Shown: positions 6,987 to 15,953, counted from the stretch's first letter. The stretch: 64,000 nucleotides of DNA from Caulobacter sp. RHG1 (GCF_013181195.1 NZ_SMZP01000006.1:310001-374000); one strand, 5' to 3'. The notes: generated by a model not told the origin, from the letters alone. Numbers and translations are program-made.

Positions 6987-7670
6987 TTATGCGCCGCTTT
7001 CGGCCCGGAACGTGGCCACCAGCACATCCCGTAGCGCGGGTTGCTCGGAATCGACCGGCTGGATCGGCGTCACCCCGTGCAGCACGCGGTGGTCGTCGAG
7101 GAACACGGCGTCGCCAGGGGCGGTCAGGGTGAACGAGCCCAGACTGGTCCCGTCCGGAGCGTAGATGTCGGTGACGCCGCGATCGACGTTGGTGCGCTCG
7201 ACCAGCATGACGATCACCCAGTCGACGCCGTCGCGATGCGCGCCCTCGGGCGTGGGCTGCCCGACCTCGCCGACGCGGGCCTCGATGCGGAACTGGTGCA
7301 GTTCGACGTGCCACGCCCGGTCGCCGAAGAGATCGACGCCCGCGCGGATCACGCTCTGGGTCACGGGATGTTCGGCAATGGCGTCGGTGACGGGCTCGAA
7401 CCAGCGCTGCACGCCGCCGTTCAGCGGATTGTAGTCGCGGCTCTGCCAATGGGGCTGATGGGGCTTGCGCTCGACGCCGTCGGCCGAGGCGGAAAAGGCC
7501 GCGAACCGCCGCCGGCGATAGCGGCCGCCGTCGGCCATGAAGCCGTCCAGCGGCAGGTCGTTCCAACTGTCGGCGAAGCTGGCCCAGGCGGCCTTGGCCT
7601 CGGGGCCCAGCATGTCCAGGGTCTGCTCGGCCTCGAAGCGGACGAAGCCCTGGTCTTTCATCCCGCTCAA
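6987..7670 (-). CDS. 2OG-Fe(II) dioxygenase family protein (PF10014-like)
   Basis: 227 residues. The iron-binding facial triad is visible as HRDG (His-x-Asp) in EGAHRDGVDW and a distal His in DDHRVLHGVTPI; the double-stranded beta-helix core includes FTLTAPGDAVFLDD. Relatives hydroxylate free amino acids such as isoleucine, but the substrate cannot be read here. Its ATG overlaps the TGA of the upstream truncated hemoglobin gene by four bases, so the two are translationally coupled. That pairing suggests an oxygen- or NO-linked role. Confidence 0.8.
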   Translation of the reverse strand: MSGMKDQGFVRFEAEQTLDMLGPEAKAAWASFADSWNDLPLDGFMADGGRYRRRRFAAFSASADGVERKPHQPHWQSRDYNPLNGGVQRWFEPVTDAIAEHPVTQSVIRAGVDLFGDRAWHVELHQFRIEARVGEVGQPTPEGAHRDGVDWVIVMLVERTNVDRGVTDIYAPDGTSLGSFTLTAPGDAVFLDDHRVLHGVTPIQPVDSEQPALRDVLVATFRAESGA

Positions 7671-8056
7671 GCGACCGCGTCCGGCTTGAAGAACAAGCCC
7701 AGCTTCAGGCTGGCGGCGATGCGCTCGGCCTTCTGGCCGACGATGGCGGCGCGCGGGGCGTCGAACAGCTCGGTGCAGGTCTGATGGAACAGGTTCAGCC
7801 AGGGCATGAACAGGCCCTCGGTCAGCTGCGGGATCCGCTGATGCACCGCCATGGGCGAGCCCTTGTAGCGGCCGGTGGTGTTCAGCACTGACGACCAGAA
7901 GTCCTTCAGCGTGGCCAGGTGATGCGGCCAGCCATCGGAGCCGACGGCCTCCTCGAAAATCGGCCCCAGGCGGTGGTGGCGACGGACGCGGGCGTAGAAG
8001 GTCTCGACCAGAGTGTCGATCTCTTCGTCGGTGAAGAGGGGAGGAGGAACAGCCAT
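7667..8056 (-). CDS. Group III truncated hemoglobin
   Basis: 129 residues, a typical length for the 2-over-2 globin fold. LVETFYARVRRHHRLGPIF forms helices B-C, LKDFWSSVLN helix E, and MAVHQRIP carries the likely proximal His in helix F. Group III globins bind O2, NO or peroxide; function is poorly known. The start ATG is preceded by a weak GC-rich leader. It is the first gene of a two-gene unit with the 2OG-Fe(II) dioxygenase. Confidence 0.9.
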   Translation of the reverse strand: MAVPPPLFTDEEIDTLVETFYARVRRHHRLGPIFEEAVGSDGWPHHLATLKDFWSSVLNTTGRYKGSPMAVHQRIPQLTEGLFMPWLNLFHQTCTELFDAPRAAIVGQKAERIAASLKLGLFFKPDAVA

Positions 8057-8160
8057 GGCCGCAAGATGGGCCTTTGGGCGCTCAGACTGAACCCCGCGCC
8101 GGTCAAACTTGGCTTTCGATTGTTACGTAAGGGGGGAGCGCCGTTCCCCTATTCCGAATT

Positions 8161-8178
8161 CCCCGGCGAAAGCCGGGG
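8161..8178. repeat. REP-like palindrome CCCCGGCGAAAGCCGGGG
   Basis: Seven-base arms CCCCGGC/GCCGGGG around GAAA. The same unit occurs as an inverted pair at 39204-39319 and in a variant form after dnaG. It lies between the end of the GH3 gene and the start of the globin gene and may act as a terminator for transcription from the right only weakly, because no T run follows. Confidence 0.75.
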
Positions 8179-8195
8179 AGGCGGATCTAGGGTGT

Positions 8196-10607
8196 TCAGA
8201 CCACCGTCAGCGTCGCCTTCTTCAGGTCCGCCGAGTTCGACCCGGTCAGCACCGAGAACGCGCCCGGCTCGACCACACGCTTCATCTCCAGGTTCCACAT
8301 CGACAGGTCCGAGGGCTTGATCTCGAAGGTCACGGTGGTCCTGGCCCCCGCCGCCAGGGTCACGCGCTTGAAGTGCTTCAGCTCCAGCACCGGACGCGTG
8401 ACCGAGGCGGCCTCGTCGTGGATGTAGAGCTGGACCACCTCGTCGCCGGCGACCTTGCCGGTATTGGTCACGTCGACCTCGACGCGGACGCTTTCGCCCT
8501 GGCCGATGCTGGCCTTGGCCAGGCGCGGGGCCGAGAGGTCGAAGCTCGTATAGGAAAGCCCGAAGCCGAAGGGGTAGAGCGGCGTAACCTCGTCGAACAG
8601 ATAGCCGCGCCGGGCCGAGGGCTTGTAGTTGTAGAAGATCGGCAGCTGACCGGCGTCGCGGGCGATGCTGACGGGCAGCTTGCCGCCTGGATTGGCGCGG
8701 CCGAACAGAATGTCGGCGGCGGCAAAGCCGGTCTGCTCGCCCAGGTACCAGCCCTCGATGATGGCGTCGGCGCGCTCGGCCAGTAGGTTGATCGACAGCG
8801 GCCGGCCGTTCAGCAGGAACACCACGGTCGGCTTGCCCAGGTCGAAGATCGCTTTCGCCAGATCGTTCTGCTGGCCGATCAGATCCAGGCTCTGGCGGTC
8901 GCCCATATGGGTGTCGGACCAGGCCTCGCGGCTGGTCTGCTCGTTGTCGCCCAGCACCATGACCACGACGTCGGCCTTCTTCGCGACCTCGACCGCCTCG
9001 GCGATGAGCTTGGCGTTCACCGCGGGATCGACCGGAGTGACCTTGTCGGCGGCCCACAGGCGGGTCTCGGTGATCCGCACCGCCTCGGCATAGTCCAGCT
9101 GGAAGCCCTGCGCCTTGGCCTCGGCGGTCAGGCCCTCGTGGATCGAGACCACGTGGCGCGGAATGTCGGAATAGCCGCCGATCGGGGTGTCCTTGGCGTG
9201 CGTGCCCAAGAGCGCCAGGCGCTTGAAGCTCTTGCCGTTCAGTGGCAGCAGGCCCTTGTCGTTCTTCAGCAGGACCACGGCCTTGCGGGCGGCCTCGCGG
9301 GCCAGGGCGACGGCGTCGGGCGTGGCGGTCCGGGCGTCGGCGGTCTTCTCATCGCAGTAGGGATTTTCGAACAGGCCGGCGTCGAACTTCATGGCCAGCA
9401 CCCGGGCCACGGCGGCGTCGACCTCGAACTGCGGCACGCGGCCGGCGCGGACCAGCTCTGGCAGCAGGGCGTAGGCCTCGCCGTCGGGCAGCTCGACATC
9501 GACGCCAGCGTGCATGGCCATCACCGCCGTGTCGGCGAGGTCAGAGGTCATCTTGTGGCGGCTGATAAGCTCCTTGATCGCGAAGTAGTCGCTCTGGATC
9601 GAGCCCTTGTAGCCCCACTCCTCGCGCAGGACCTTGGTCAGCAGCCAGCGATTGGCGTGCGAGGGCACGCCGTCGATCTCGTTGTAGCTGGGCATGACCG
9701 CGCGCACCGGCAGCTCGGTCACCGCCCGCTCGAACGGCGGGAAGAAGTTCTCGCGCAGGGTGCGCTCGGCGACCTGGGCCGGCGCGGTGTTCATGCCGCT
9801 CTCGGGCTGGCCGTGGCCGGTCATGTGCTTGAGGGTGACGAAGACCTTGTCCTTGGCCAGCGGCAGCGTCGACCCCTGGAAGCCGCGAATGGCGGCCAGG
9901 CCGATCTCGGCGCACAGATGCGGGTCCTCGCCATAGGTCTCCTCGATGCGGCCCCAGCGCGGGTCGCGGGCCACGTCGACCACGGGGGCCAAGGCCAGGT
10001 TCGAACCCCGGGCGCGCATCTCGCGGGCGGCGACGGCGAAGATCTTCTCGGTCAGGTCGGTGTCGAAGGTGGAGGCCAGGGCGATGGCCTGCGGGAAGCA
10101 GGTGGCGTCGCGCGCGACATAGCCGTGCAGGGCCTCGTCATGCATCAGCAGCGGGATGCCCAGCCGGGTCTGCTCGACGGCCCACTTCTGGGCGGCGTTG
10201 GTGTAGCGGGCGGTCTCGAGCGCATTGCGGTTGATCGAGCCGTCATCGGCCCCGGCGGCCGCGCCGATCACCTTGACCGGCTTGACGCCCTTGCGGTCGG
10301 ACGGGCGCGAGATCTGACCCAGGCCGTTTGGGAAGGCTTCCTGGGCGCGCTGGGCCGAGAACTCGCCTTCCGGCGTCTGGATCTTGTTCTTGGTCAGCCA
10401 GATGCCGATCAGCTGGGCGGCCTTCTCCTCCAGCGTCATTCGCCCGATCAGGTCCTGGACGCGGGCGTCGGTGGGCTGGCGGCCGTCCTTGTAGAGCGGC
10501 TTGCCGCCGGAGGCCTTCGGGCCCTGGGCGGCGGCGAGCGCCGGCAAACTGACTGACAGGGCTGTCAAGCTGGCGCCGAAGAAGCGGCGGGTGATGGCGG
10601 TGGTCAT
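8196..10607 (-). CDS. Beta-glucosidase BglX-type (GH3), exported
   Basis: 803 residues from the ATG at 10607, which follows GGGGAA; a longer open frame to 10691 lacks a site. A Tat-like signal (TRRFFGASL ... LPALAAA) precedes the GH3 TIM-barrel domain (MTLEEKAAQL, KHMTGHGQPESG) with nucleophile Asp in IQSDYFAIKEL. The second alpha/beta sandwich domain (VAKKADVVVMVLGDNEQTSREAWSD) and a C-terminal FnIII-like domain (VRVEVDVTNTGKVAGDEVVQLY) complete the BglX layout. It would release glucose or xylose from beta-linked oligosaccharides in the periplasm, complementing the xylanase at 25.8 kb. Confidence 0.94.
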   Translation of the reverse strand: MTTAITRRFFGASLTALSVSLPALAAAQGPKASGGKPLYKDGRQPTDARVQDLIGRMTLEEKAAQLIGIWLTKNKIQTPEGEFSAQRAQEAFPNGLGQISRPSDRKGVKPVKVIGAAAGADDGSINRNALETARYTNAAQKWAVEQTRLGIPLLMHDEALHGYVARDATCFPQAIALASTFDTDLTEKIFAVAAREMRARGSNLALAPVVDVARDPRWGRIEETYGEDPHLCAEIGLAAIRGFQGSTLPLAKDKVFVTLKHMTGHGQPESGMNTAPAQVAERTLRENFFPPFERAVTELPVRAVMPSYNEIDGVPSHANRWLLTKVLREEWGYKGSIQSDYFAIKELISRHKMTSDLADTAVMAMHAGVDVELPDGEAYALLPELVRAGRVPQFEVDAAVARVLAMKFDAGLFENPYCDEKTADARTATPDAVALAREAARKAVVLLKNDKGLLPLNGKSFKRLALLGTHAKDTPIGGYSDIPRHVVSIHEGLTAEAKAQGFQLDYAEAVRITETRLWAADKVTPVDPAVNAKLIAEAVEVAKKADVVVMVLGDNEQTSREAWSDTHMGDRQSLDLIGQQNDLAKAIFDLGKPTVVFLLNGRPLSINLLAERADAIIEGWYLGEQTGFAAADILFGRANPGGKLPVSIARDAGQLPIFYNYKPSARRGYLFDEVTPLYPFGFGLSYTSFDLSAPRLAKASIGQGESVRVEVDVTNTGKVAGDEVVQLYIHDEAASVTRPVLELKHFKRVTLAAGARTTVTFEIKPSDLSMWNLEMKRVVEPGAFSVLTGSNSADLKKATLTVV

Positions 10608-10736
10608 GGCGTTTCCCCGGGGCTGCGCTTGCGCGGCGGCTCTTGAGGCCGCTGTCGGGGCGACTATGCGGGGGCTTTGCGGACCACTCAAGATAGAAAT
10701 GGTACCGGTCTCATGTTGCGCCTGGTCTCCAGGCGC

Positions 10737-10776
10737 AAAAAAGGGCCCGCTTGGGAGAGGGGGCGGGCCCTTTTCG
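10737..10776 (-). terminator. Rho-independent terminator after the M61 peptidase gene
   Basis: Perfect eight-base arms GGGCCCGC (10743-10750) and GCGGGCCC (10763-10770). On the minus strand the stem is followed by six T residues (A run at 10737-10742 on the plus strand). It stops M61 transcripts before the GH3 gene; the TTTT on the other side makes it partly bidirectional. Confidence 0.85.
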
Positions 10777-10881
10777 GTACGCGTTCAGAGGGATTGAACG
10801 AGGGGGAAGATGACACGTGTGTCGCCTTCCCGCCCTTCCCCAAATCGTCGCAGGCCGCGAACGAGTCGCAGAACTCGCGCT

Positions 10882-12825
10882 CTACTTGCGCGGCGTCAGG
10901 ATGTCGTCGAGGCGCGACGGCGTCCCGGCGATCTTCTCCAGGCGCGGGTAGCGCAGCCCGCCGCGGTAGTCGAGCTTGACCATCTTGTAGCGCGAGCCGT
11001 CCTTGATCAGCAGCTCGACCAGCGGGTTTTCCGGCTTCATGGCGGCGGTGGTCGCGGCCTTCAGCTTGTCGCCGTCGAAGCTCTCGCCGTTGACGGCCAC
11101 GATGGTCAGGCCCTGGGTCAGGCCGGCCTTGAACGCCGGACCGCCCCACTGCACGTCGGTCAGCACGCCGTCCGAGCCGGCGGTCAGGCCCAGCGAGTAG
11201 CTGAGGGCGGTGTTCTTGGCGCGGGTTTCGGCCGACTTCATGAATTCGGTCTGGGTGTCGGCATAGACCAGCTTGTAGCCGCCGCGCGCCAGGCCATCGA
11301 GCGGGGCCTTTTCCTGCACCTCTTCGATGCGGGTCTTCAGGAACGTCGCCCAGTCATAGGCGTAGACGCTGTTGAGGCCGGCGACGACGTCGTCGAAGAC
11401 GTAGGTGCGGACCACGTACGAGCCGTTGTCGACGCCGAAGAAGGTCTTGGCGAAGTCGTCCAGCGACTTCTTGCCGCCGGTCTTCTCGCGGATCAGCGTG
11501 TCGGCGTCCATCCAGACCAGCAGGCCTTCGGAATAGTAGTCCTCGCTGCGCTGCCACGACAGCCACGACAGCGGCTTGCGGCTGGCGATGATCGGGTCGT
11601 TGGTGGTGTCCTGCACCGGACGCCAGTCGCGGCCGCGGCGGTTGTCGTAGACGGCGGCGGTCGAGGCGATCGAGTCCAGCGCCTGTTGCTTGGTCAGCAG
11701 GCCCGAGCGGGCGGCCAGCACGTTGCCCCAGTACTGGGTCTGGCCTTCATAGACCCACATCAGGCTGTCGCGCATCGGCACGTTCAGGTTCGGCGTGAAC
11801 AGGTCCGCGCCGCGGCGGAACTTGCCGTTCCACGAGTGGGTGAACTCGTGGCTCAGCAGGTCGCGGCCGACGAAGGTCTTGTCCCACTCGGTGAAGTACT
11901 TCGGGGCGACGCGGTTTTCCGAGGAGCGGTGGTGTTCCAGGCCGATGCCGCCGATCTTGTCCGACAGGGCGACCAGGAAATCGTAGTGGTCGTAGTGGTG
12001 CGAGCCGAACACCTTGTAGGCCTGTTGCACCAGGTCCTTGTGCGCCTGGATGTGCTCTTCCTTGGCCTCCAGCAGCTCGGGGCTGTCGGCGACCATGTTC
12101 AGGCGCACCGGAACCGGACCCTTGGGATCCAGCTCGACCGACTTGAAGTACTTGCCGGCGAAGATCGGCGAGTCGACCAGGGTCTCGACCGTGATCGGCT
12201 TGAAGGTCGTGGTCTGGCCGGCGGCGCTGGCGGTTTCCAGCGCGGTGGCCAGTTTCCAGCCTTCCGGCAGCTTGACGCTGGCCTCGATCGGGATCTGGCG
12301 GGTGTAGTAGCCGGCCGGATACATGGTCACCTGCATCCATTGCAGGTTCAGCATCTCGGGCGTGACCTCGATGCGGCCGACCTTGGCCTCGACGGCGGTC
12401 AGGAACTGGTAGCTGACCTGGATCTCACTGACGCCGGCGGGGACGTCGACGTGGAAGGCGTGGACGCTGACGACGTCACGCTTCCAGGGGATGGTCTTGC
12501 CGTTGGCGGTGACCACCAGGCCGGCCAGCTTGTCCAGGTCGTTGCGCGGCGAGTGGCCGCCCGGGACCCATTGGGGATACAGGAACACGAAGTCGCCGGC
12601 CTTGTTGACCGGGATCGTCGTGGTGACGTTCCAGATCTTGCGGTCCAGATCGGTGGCGTCGACGTTCAGCTTCAGCGTGCCGGCGTAGGGGGTGTCCTGC
12701 GGCGCGGCGATCGGTGGGGTCGGCGCGGCCGACTCGGGCATGACCTGGGTGGTCATCTGGCCTTGGGCCAAGGCAGCCGACGCGACCAACGACAGAACGG
12801 AAGCTGAGAAGAGCAGCACTTTCAC
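10882..12825 (-). CDS. M61 family metallopeptidase with PDZ domain
   Basis: 647 residues with an N-terminal signal peptide ending ASAALAQG. An N-terminal beta-rich domain (TTTIPVNKAGDFVFLYPQWVPGGHSP) is followed by the zinc motif HEFTH in LLSHEFTHSWNGKFRRG and a C-terminal PDZ domain (GLTAGSDGVLTDVQWGGPAFKAGL). M61 enzymes are glycyl aminopeptidase-like; the family in Proteobacteria is periplasmic. Stands alone with its own terminator. Confidence 0.93.
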   Translation of the reverse strand: MKVLLFSASVLSLVASAALAQGQMTTQVMPESAAPTPPIAAPQDTPYAGTLKLNVDATDLDRKIWNVTTTIPVNKAGDFVFLYPQWVPGGHSPRNDLDKLAGLVVTANGKTIPWKRDVVSVHAFHVDVPAGVSEIQVSYQFLTAVEAKVGRIEVTPEMLNLQWMQVTMYPAGYYTRQIPIEASVKLPEGWKLATALETASAAGQTTTFKPITVETLVDSPIFAGKYFKSVELDPKGPVPVRLNMVADSPELLEAKEEHIQAHKDLVQQAYKVFGSHHYDHYDFLVALSDKIGGIGLEHHRSSENRVAPKYFTEWDKTFVGRDLLSHEFTHSWNGKFRRGADLFTPNLNVPMRDSLMWVYEGQTQYWGNVLAARSGLLTKQQALDSIASTAAVYDNRRGRDWRPVQDTTNDPIIASRKPLSWLSWQRSEDYYSEGLLVWMDADTLIREKTGGKKSLDDFAKTFFGVDNGSYVVRTYVFDDVVAGLNSVYAYDWATFLKTRIEEVQEKAPLDGLARGGYKLVYADTQTEFMKSAETRAKNTALSYSLGLTAGSDGVLTDVQWGGPAFKAGLTQGLTIVAVNGESFDGDKLKAATTAAMKPENPLVELLIKDGSRYKMVKLDYRGGLRYPRLEKIAGTPSRLDDILTPRK

Positions 12826-12992
12826 GAAAACACCCCAATGCAGCGCGCGGGTGTTGCGCCCCGCGGCGAGAAGCCGGGATGTTTGTGGCGTTAACCCCCA
12901 CTTGTCGAGGCCAAGTTGGCCTGGAGGGGAAGAACGTGGGTATGCAGTGGGGGCAGCGCCCGCGCGATGCGCGGGCGCTGCTTCCGCGTTCC

Positions 12993-13838
12993 CTAGCCCA
13001 GCGGCGGGGTGATCGGCACGGCGGTAGCGTAGGCCTCGCCGCGGTCGATGCGCAGGTTGTTCTGGACGTTGTCGACGCCCGAGACGCTTTCCGCCAGCGC
13101 CTCGGCGCGCTTCTTGTCCTCGCGCGACCGGACGGTGCCTGTCAGGGTGACTTCGCTGGCGGCGACGGCGACCTCGATATTCTGGGCGTCCAGCCAGCTG
13201 TCGTCGGTCAGTCGGTCGCTGACGTCCTCACGGATGCGGTCGTCCGAGCGGCGATAGCCCTTGGGCCCGCGGCCGCGGTGCTCGCCGTCCAGTTCGCGGC
13301 GGCGCTGGGCGTCGTGGTCGCCCATCCACGAGGAGACCTCGTCGCGAGCGCGGTCGAACCAGCTGCGGTCCTCTTCGTAGCCCGCGCGGTCGCGGGCGTT
13401 GGGGGCGCCATTGGGGCCGAACGACCGGTAGGGATTATGCCGGCCATACTCGCCGCCGTATCCGTAACGGTCGCGGTCCCGGTGCTCGAAGTAGCGCTCG
13501 TCGCCATAGTCGGCGGTGCGGCTGGAATAGCCGCTGGAGCCATAGTCGCCGGTCGCGCCGCCGAAGTCGTGGCCGCCGGCGCGGTCCCAGCCGCGATTGG
13601 CCGAGGTCCCGCCGTAGTCGGCGCCCGAGCGGATACGGCCATAGCCGATGTCGCCGCCTTGTTGGGCCGCGCGCAGGAATTCGCTGCTGCGGTGACGGCC
13701 GCGCCCGCCCGGATGGACGTCATCGGGGCCGTAACCGCGTCGACGCGACGCGTCGTACGGGTGTTCACGGTTGCGGTCGAAATCGCCGTCGGCCTCGACA
13801 TCGAAGCGGCCTTCGCGATCGTTCCAGCGTTGCGGCAT
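12993..13838 (-). CDS. BON-domain protein with disordered Gly/Tyr/Arg-rich region
   Basis: 281 residues from the ATG at 13838. Residues 1-170 are low-complexity, rich in Gly, Tyr, Arg and Asp, with no signal peptide. A short conserved SSWMGDHDAQRRRELD block leads to a BON domain at about 200-265 (DRIREDVSDRLTDDSWLDAQNIEVAV ... VTLTGTVRSREDKKRAEALAE). BON domains bind membranes or phospholipids and are common in stress-induced proteins. A GGAAC-N16-CGTT promoter upstream fits control by the EcfG/SigT general stress sigma factor. Confidence 0.85.
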   Translation of the reverse strand: MPQRWNDREGRFDVEADGDFDRNREHPYDASRRRGYGPDDVHPGGRGRHRSSEFLRAAQQGGDIGYGRIRSGADYGGTSANRGWDRAGGHDFGGATGDYGSSGYSSRTADYGDERYFEHRDRDRYGYGGEYGRHNPYRSFGPNGAPNARDRAGYEEDRSWFDRARDEVSSWMGDHDAQRRRELDGEHRGRGPKGYRRSDDRIREDVSDRLTDDSWLDAQNIEVAVAASEVTLTGTVRSREDKKRAEALAESVSGVDNVQNNLRIDRGEAYATAVPITPPLG

Positions 13839-13900
13839 GGGTTTTCTCCGTGGCGTTTTTGAAGGGGAGACGCGTCGAGGCGTCTCCTGGGCTTGCAAAA

Positions 13901-13925
13901 AACGGACGGCCGGAGTCGGCGTTCC
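13901..13925 (-). promoter_or_regulatory. EcfG/SigT-type promoter for the BON-domain gene
   Basis: On the minus strand GGAAC (13925-13921) is followed after 16 bases by CGTT (13904-13901). This matches the alphaproteobacterial general stress response promoter consensus GGAAC-N16/17-CGTT. Transcription would start near 13893, leaving a leader of about 55 bases that contains an eight-base-arm hairpin (13866-13887). Confidence 0.7.
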
Positions 13926-13959
13926 TAGTGCCGAGCTTGTGTCGGGACGGATCGATGGA

Positions 13960-13980
13960 AATATCGGATAGACCGATATT
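13960..13980. promoter_or_regulatory. Inverted repeat upstream of dnaG
   Basis: Perfect eight-base arms AATATCGG/CCGATATT with a five-base spacer, centred about 58 bases before the dnaG start. It is AT-rich against its surroundings and resembles an operator for a dimeric regulator. No regulator can be named. Confidence 0.5.
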
Positions 13981-14027
13981 ATGTCCCGCGGGCATATTCG
14001 CCCGCCGCTCCGCAGCCCCGTTTTCTA

Positions 14028-15944
14028 ATGCGTTTCGACGACCGCTTTCTCGAAGAACTGAAGTCCCGCCTTCGCCCGTCCGACGTCGTCGGCAAGTCGG
14101 TGAAGCTGCGGCGGCAGGGGCGCGAGTATGCGGGGCTGTCGCCGTTCACCAAGGAAAAGAGCCCGTCATTCTTCGTCAACGACGAGAAGGGCTTCTATCA
14201 CTGCTTCTCCAGCGGCAAGCATGGCGACATCATCAGCTTCCTGCAGGAGACCGAGCGGCTGACGTTTGCCGAGGCGGTCGAGCGGCTGGCGGCCGAGGCC
14301 GGTATGAGCCTGCCTGCGCCCGATCCGGTCGCGGCGCGCGAGGAGCAGAAGCGTTCGAGCCTTGGCGACTGGATGGAGCTGGCCGCGGCTTGGTTCGAGA
14401 GCGAGCTGCGCCGGCCCGGTGGTCAGGCCGCTCGCGCCTATCTGGAAAAGCGCGCCCTGCCGGAAAGCGAGTGGGGCCGTTTCCGGCTCGGTTTCGCGCC
14501 CAACAACCGCACGGGCCTGAAAGACTACCTGATCGCCAAGGGCGCCAAGCCGGGCGATCTCGTCGACGCGGGGGTGCTGATCTCGCCCGAGGACGGCGGC
14601 GCGCCCTATGACCGCTTCCGCGACCGGATCATCTTTCCGATCACCGACACGCGCGGCAAGGTCGTCTCGTTCGGCGGCCGGGCCATGGATCCGGCCGCGC
14701 GCGCCAAATATCTGAACGGCCCCGAGACCAGCCTCTTCCACAAGGGGCGACTGCTGTATGGCCTGTTCGAGGCTCGCAAGATCCTCCACGACGGCCAGAG
14801 CGGCGGCGGCAAGCCGGCCATGGTGGTGGTCGAGGGCTATATGGACGTCATCGCCTGCCAGCGGGCCAAGGTCCCGGCCGTGGCGGCGATGGGCACGGCC
14901 CTGACCGAGGAGCAGATGGACGCCCTGTGGCGGCTGCACCCCGAGCCGACCCTGTGCTTCGACGGCGACAAGGCCGGCCAGCGCGCGGCCCACCGCGCCA
15001 TCGACCGCGCCCTGCCGCTGCTCAAGCCCGGGCGCTCGTTCCGCTTCTCGATGCCGGTCGGGGGCAAGGATCCCGACGACGTTATGCGCGAGCAGGGCGC
15101 CGACGCGTTGCGCGCCCAACTTTCCGACACCAAGCCCTTCGTCCAGGCGCTGTTCGAGCGCGAGCGTGACCTGGAGGAGCTGGACACGCCCGAACGCAAG
15201 GCCGGCCTGCGCCAGCGCCTGCGCGCGGCGGCCGGCACGATCGCCGACAAGGATCTGGCCCAGGCTTACAAGGACGACCTGCGCGAGCGCTATGACGAGC
15301 TCTTCCAGCGCGCGCGGCCGCAGTCCAGCGACGGAGGCTACGGCGGCGGGGGAGGTGGTTTTCGCGACAGCGGCCGGCCGTTCGTTCCGCGCAATGGCGG
15401 CGGCGGGTGGAAGAACGGCAAGCGCGAGCCGCCGGACCCCGGCCTGCGCCCGATTGCTCGCGCCCAGATCGGCGGGCGGATCAATCCGTTCCACGCCGCC
15501 ATCGCCCTGGCCGCCATCGACCATCCCGGCTGGGCGCGGTCCTATGACGAGGCCATCGAACGCATCGGCTTCGGCGATCCGCGCCTGCAACCCCTGGCCC
15601 AGGAGCTGTTTGCGGCCCTGTGCGACGACCATGGCGAGGACGTCTCGCTGCGCGAGCGCCTGAACCGCCGGGGCCTGTCGGGGATGCTGGCCGAGGTCGA
15701 GCGCATCGCCCAGTCCGATGCGCCGTTCCTGGACAAGCGCTTCGACCCAGCCAAGGCCCGCAGCCTGTGGGCGGCCTGTTACGAGGCGGTGGTCGAGATC
15801 GCCGATTCCGAGCGCGCCCTGGATGGCATGCGGCGCGAGGAAATCACGACCGCGACGCTGAACACGACCCGCGACCTGCGCGCCCGCATCGCCGTCCTGC
15901 AACGGCAGATCAGCCAACTGGAGTTCTGGCGCGAGGCGCTGTGA
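14028..15944 (+). CDS. dnaG: DNA primase DnaG
   Basis: 638 residues. Makes RNA primers at the replication fork. The N-terminal zinc-ribbon domain (1-100) keeps its fold motifs (GLSPFTKEKSPSFFV, GFYHCFSSGKHGD) but three of four zinc ligands are replaced (Ser38, Thr41, Ser62; Cys59 kept). The Toprim core has VVVEGYMDVI and CFDGDKAGQRAAHRAI with the acidic metal ligands. A Gly-rich linker (about 430-470) leads to the C-terminal helicase-binding domain. It is immediately upstream of rpoD, the classical macromolecular-synthesis arrangement, but a 438-base gap separates them. Confidence 0.97.
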   Translation: MRFDDRFLEELKSRLRPSDVVGKSVKLRRQGREYAGLSPFTKEKSPSFFVNDEKGFYHCFSSGKHGDIISFLQETERLTFAEAVERLAAEAGMSLPAPDPVAAREEQKRSSLGDWMELAAAWFESELRRPGGQAARAYLEKRALPESEWGRFRLGFAPNNRTGLKDYLIAKGAKPGDLVDAGVLISPEDGGAPYDRFRDRIIFPITDTRGKVVSFGGRAMDPAARAKYLNGPETSLFHKGRLLYGLFEARKILHDGQSGGGKPAMVVVEGYMDVIACQRAKVPAVAAMGTALTEEQMDALWRLHPEPTLCFDGDKAGQRAAHRAIDRALPLLKPGRSFRFSMPVGGKDPDDVMREQGADALRAQLSDTKPFVQALFERERDLEELDTPERKAGLRQRLRAAAGTIADKDLAQAYKDDLRERYDELFQRARPQSSDGGYGGGGGGFRDSGRPFVPRNGGGGWKNGKREPPDPGLRPIARAQIGGRINPFHAAIALAAIDHPGWARSYDEAIERIGFGDPRLQPLAQELFAALCDDHGEDVSLRERLNRRGLSGMLAEVERIAQSDAPFLDKRFDPAKARSLWAACYEAVVEIADSERALDGMRREEITTATLNTTRDLRARIAVLQRQISQLEFWREAL

Positions 15945-15953
15945 TTTTCGAAT

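Noticed and set aside
8907..10556. 549-codon open frame on the plus strand
   Set aside because: Antisense to the GH3 beta-glucosidase, whose catalytic motifs are complete.
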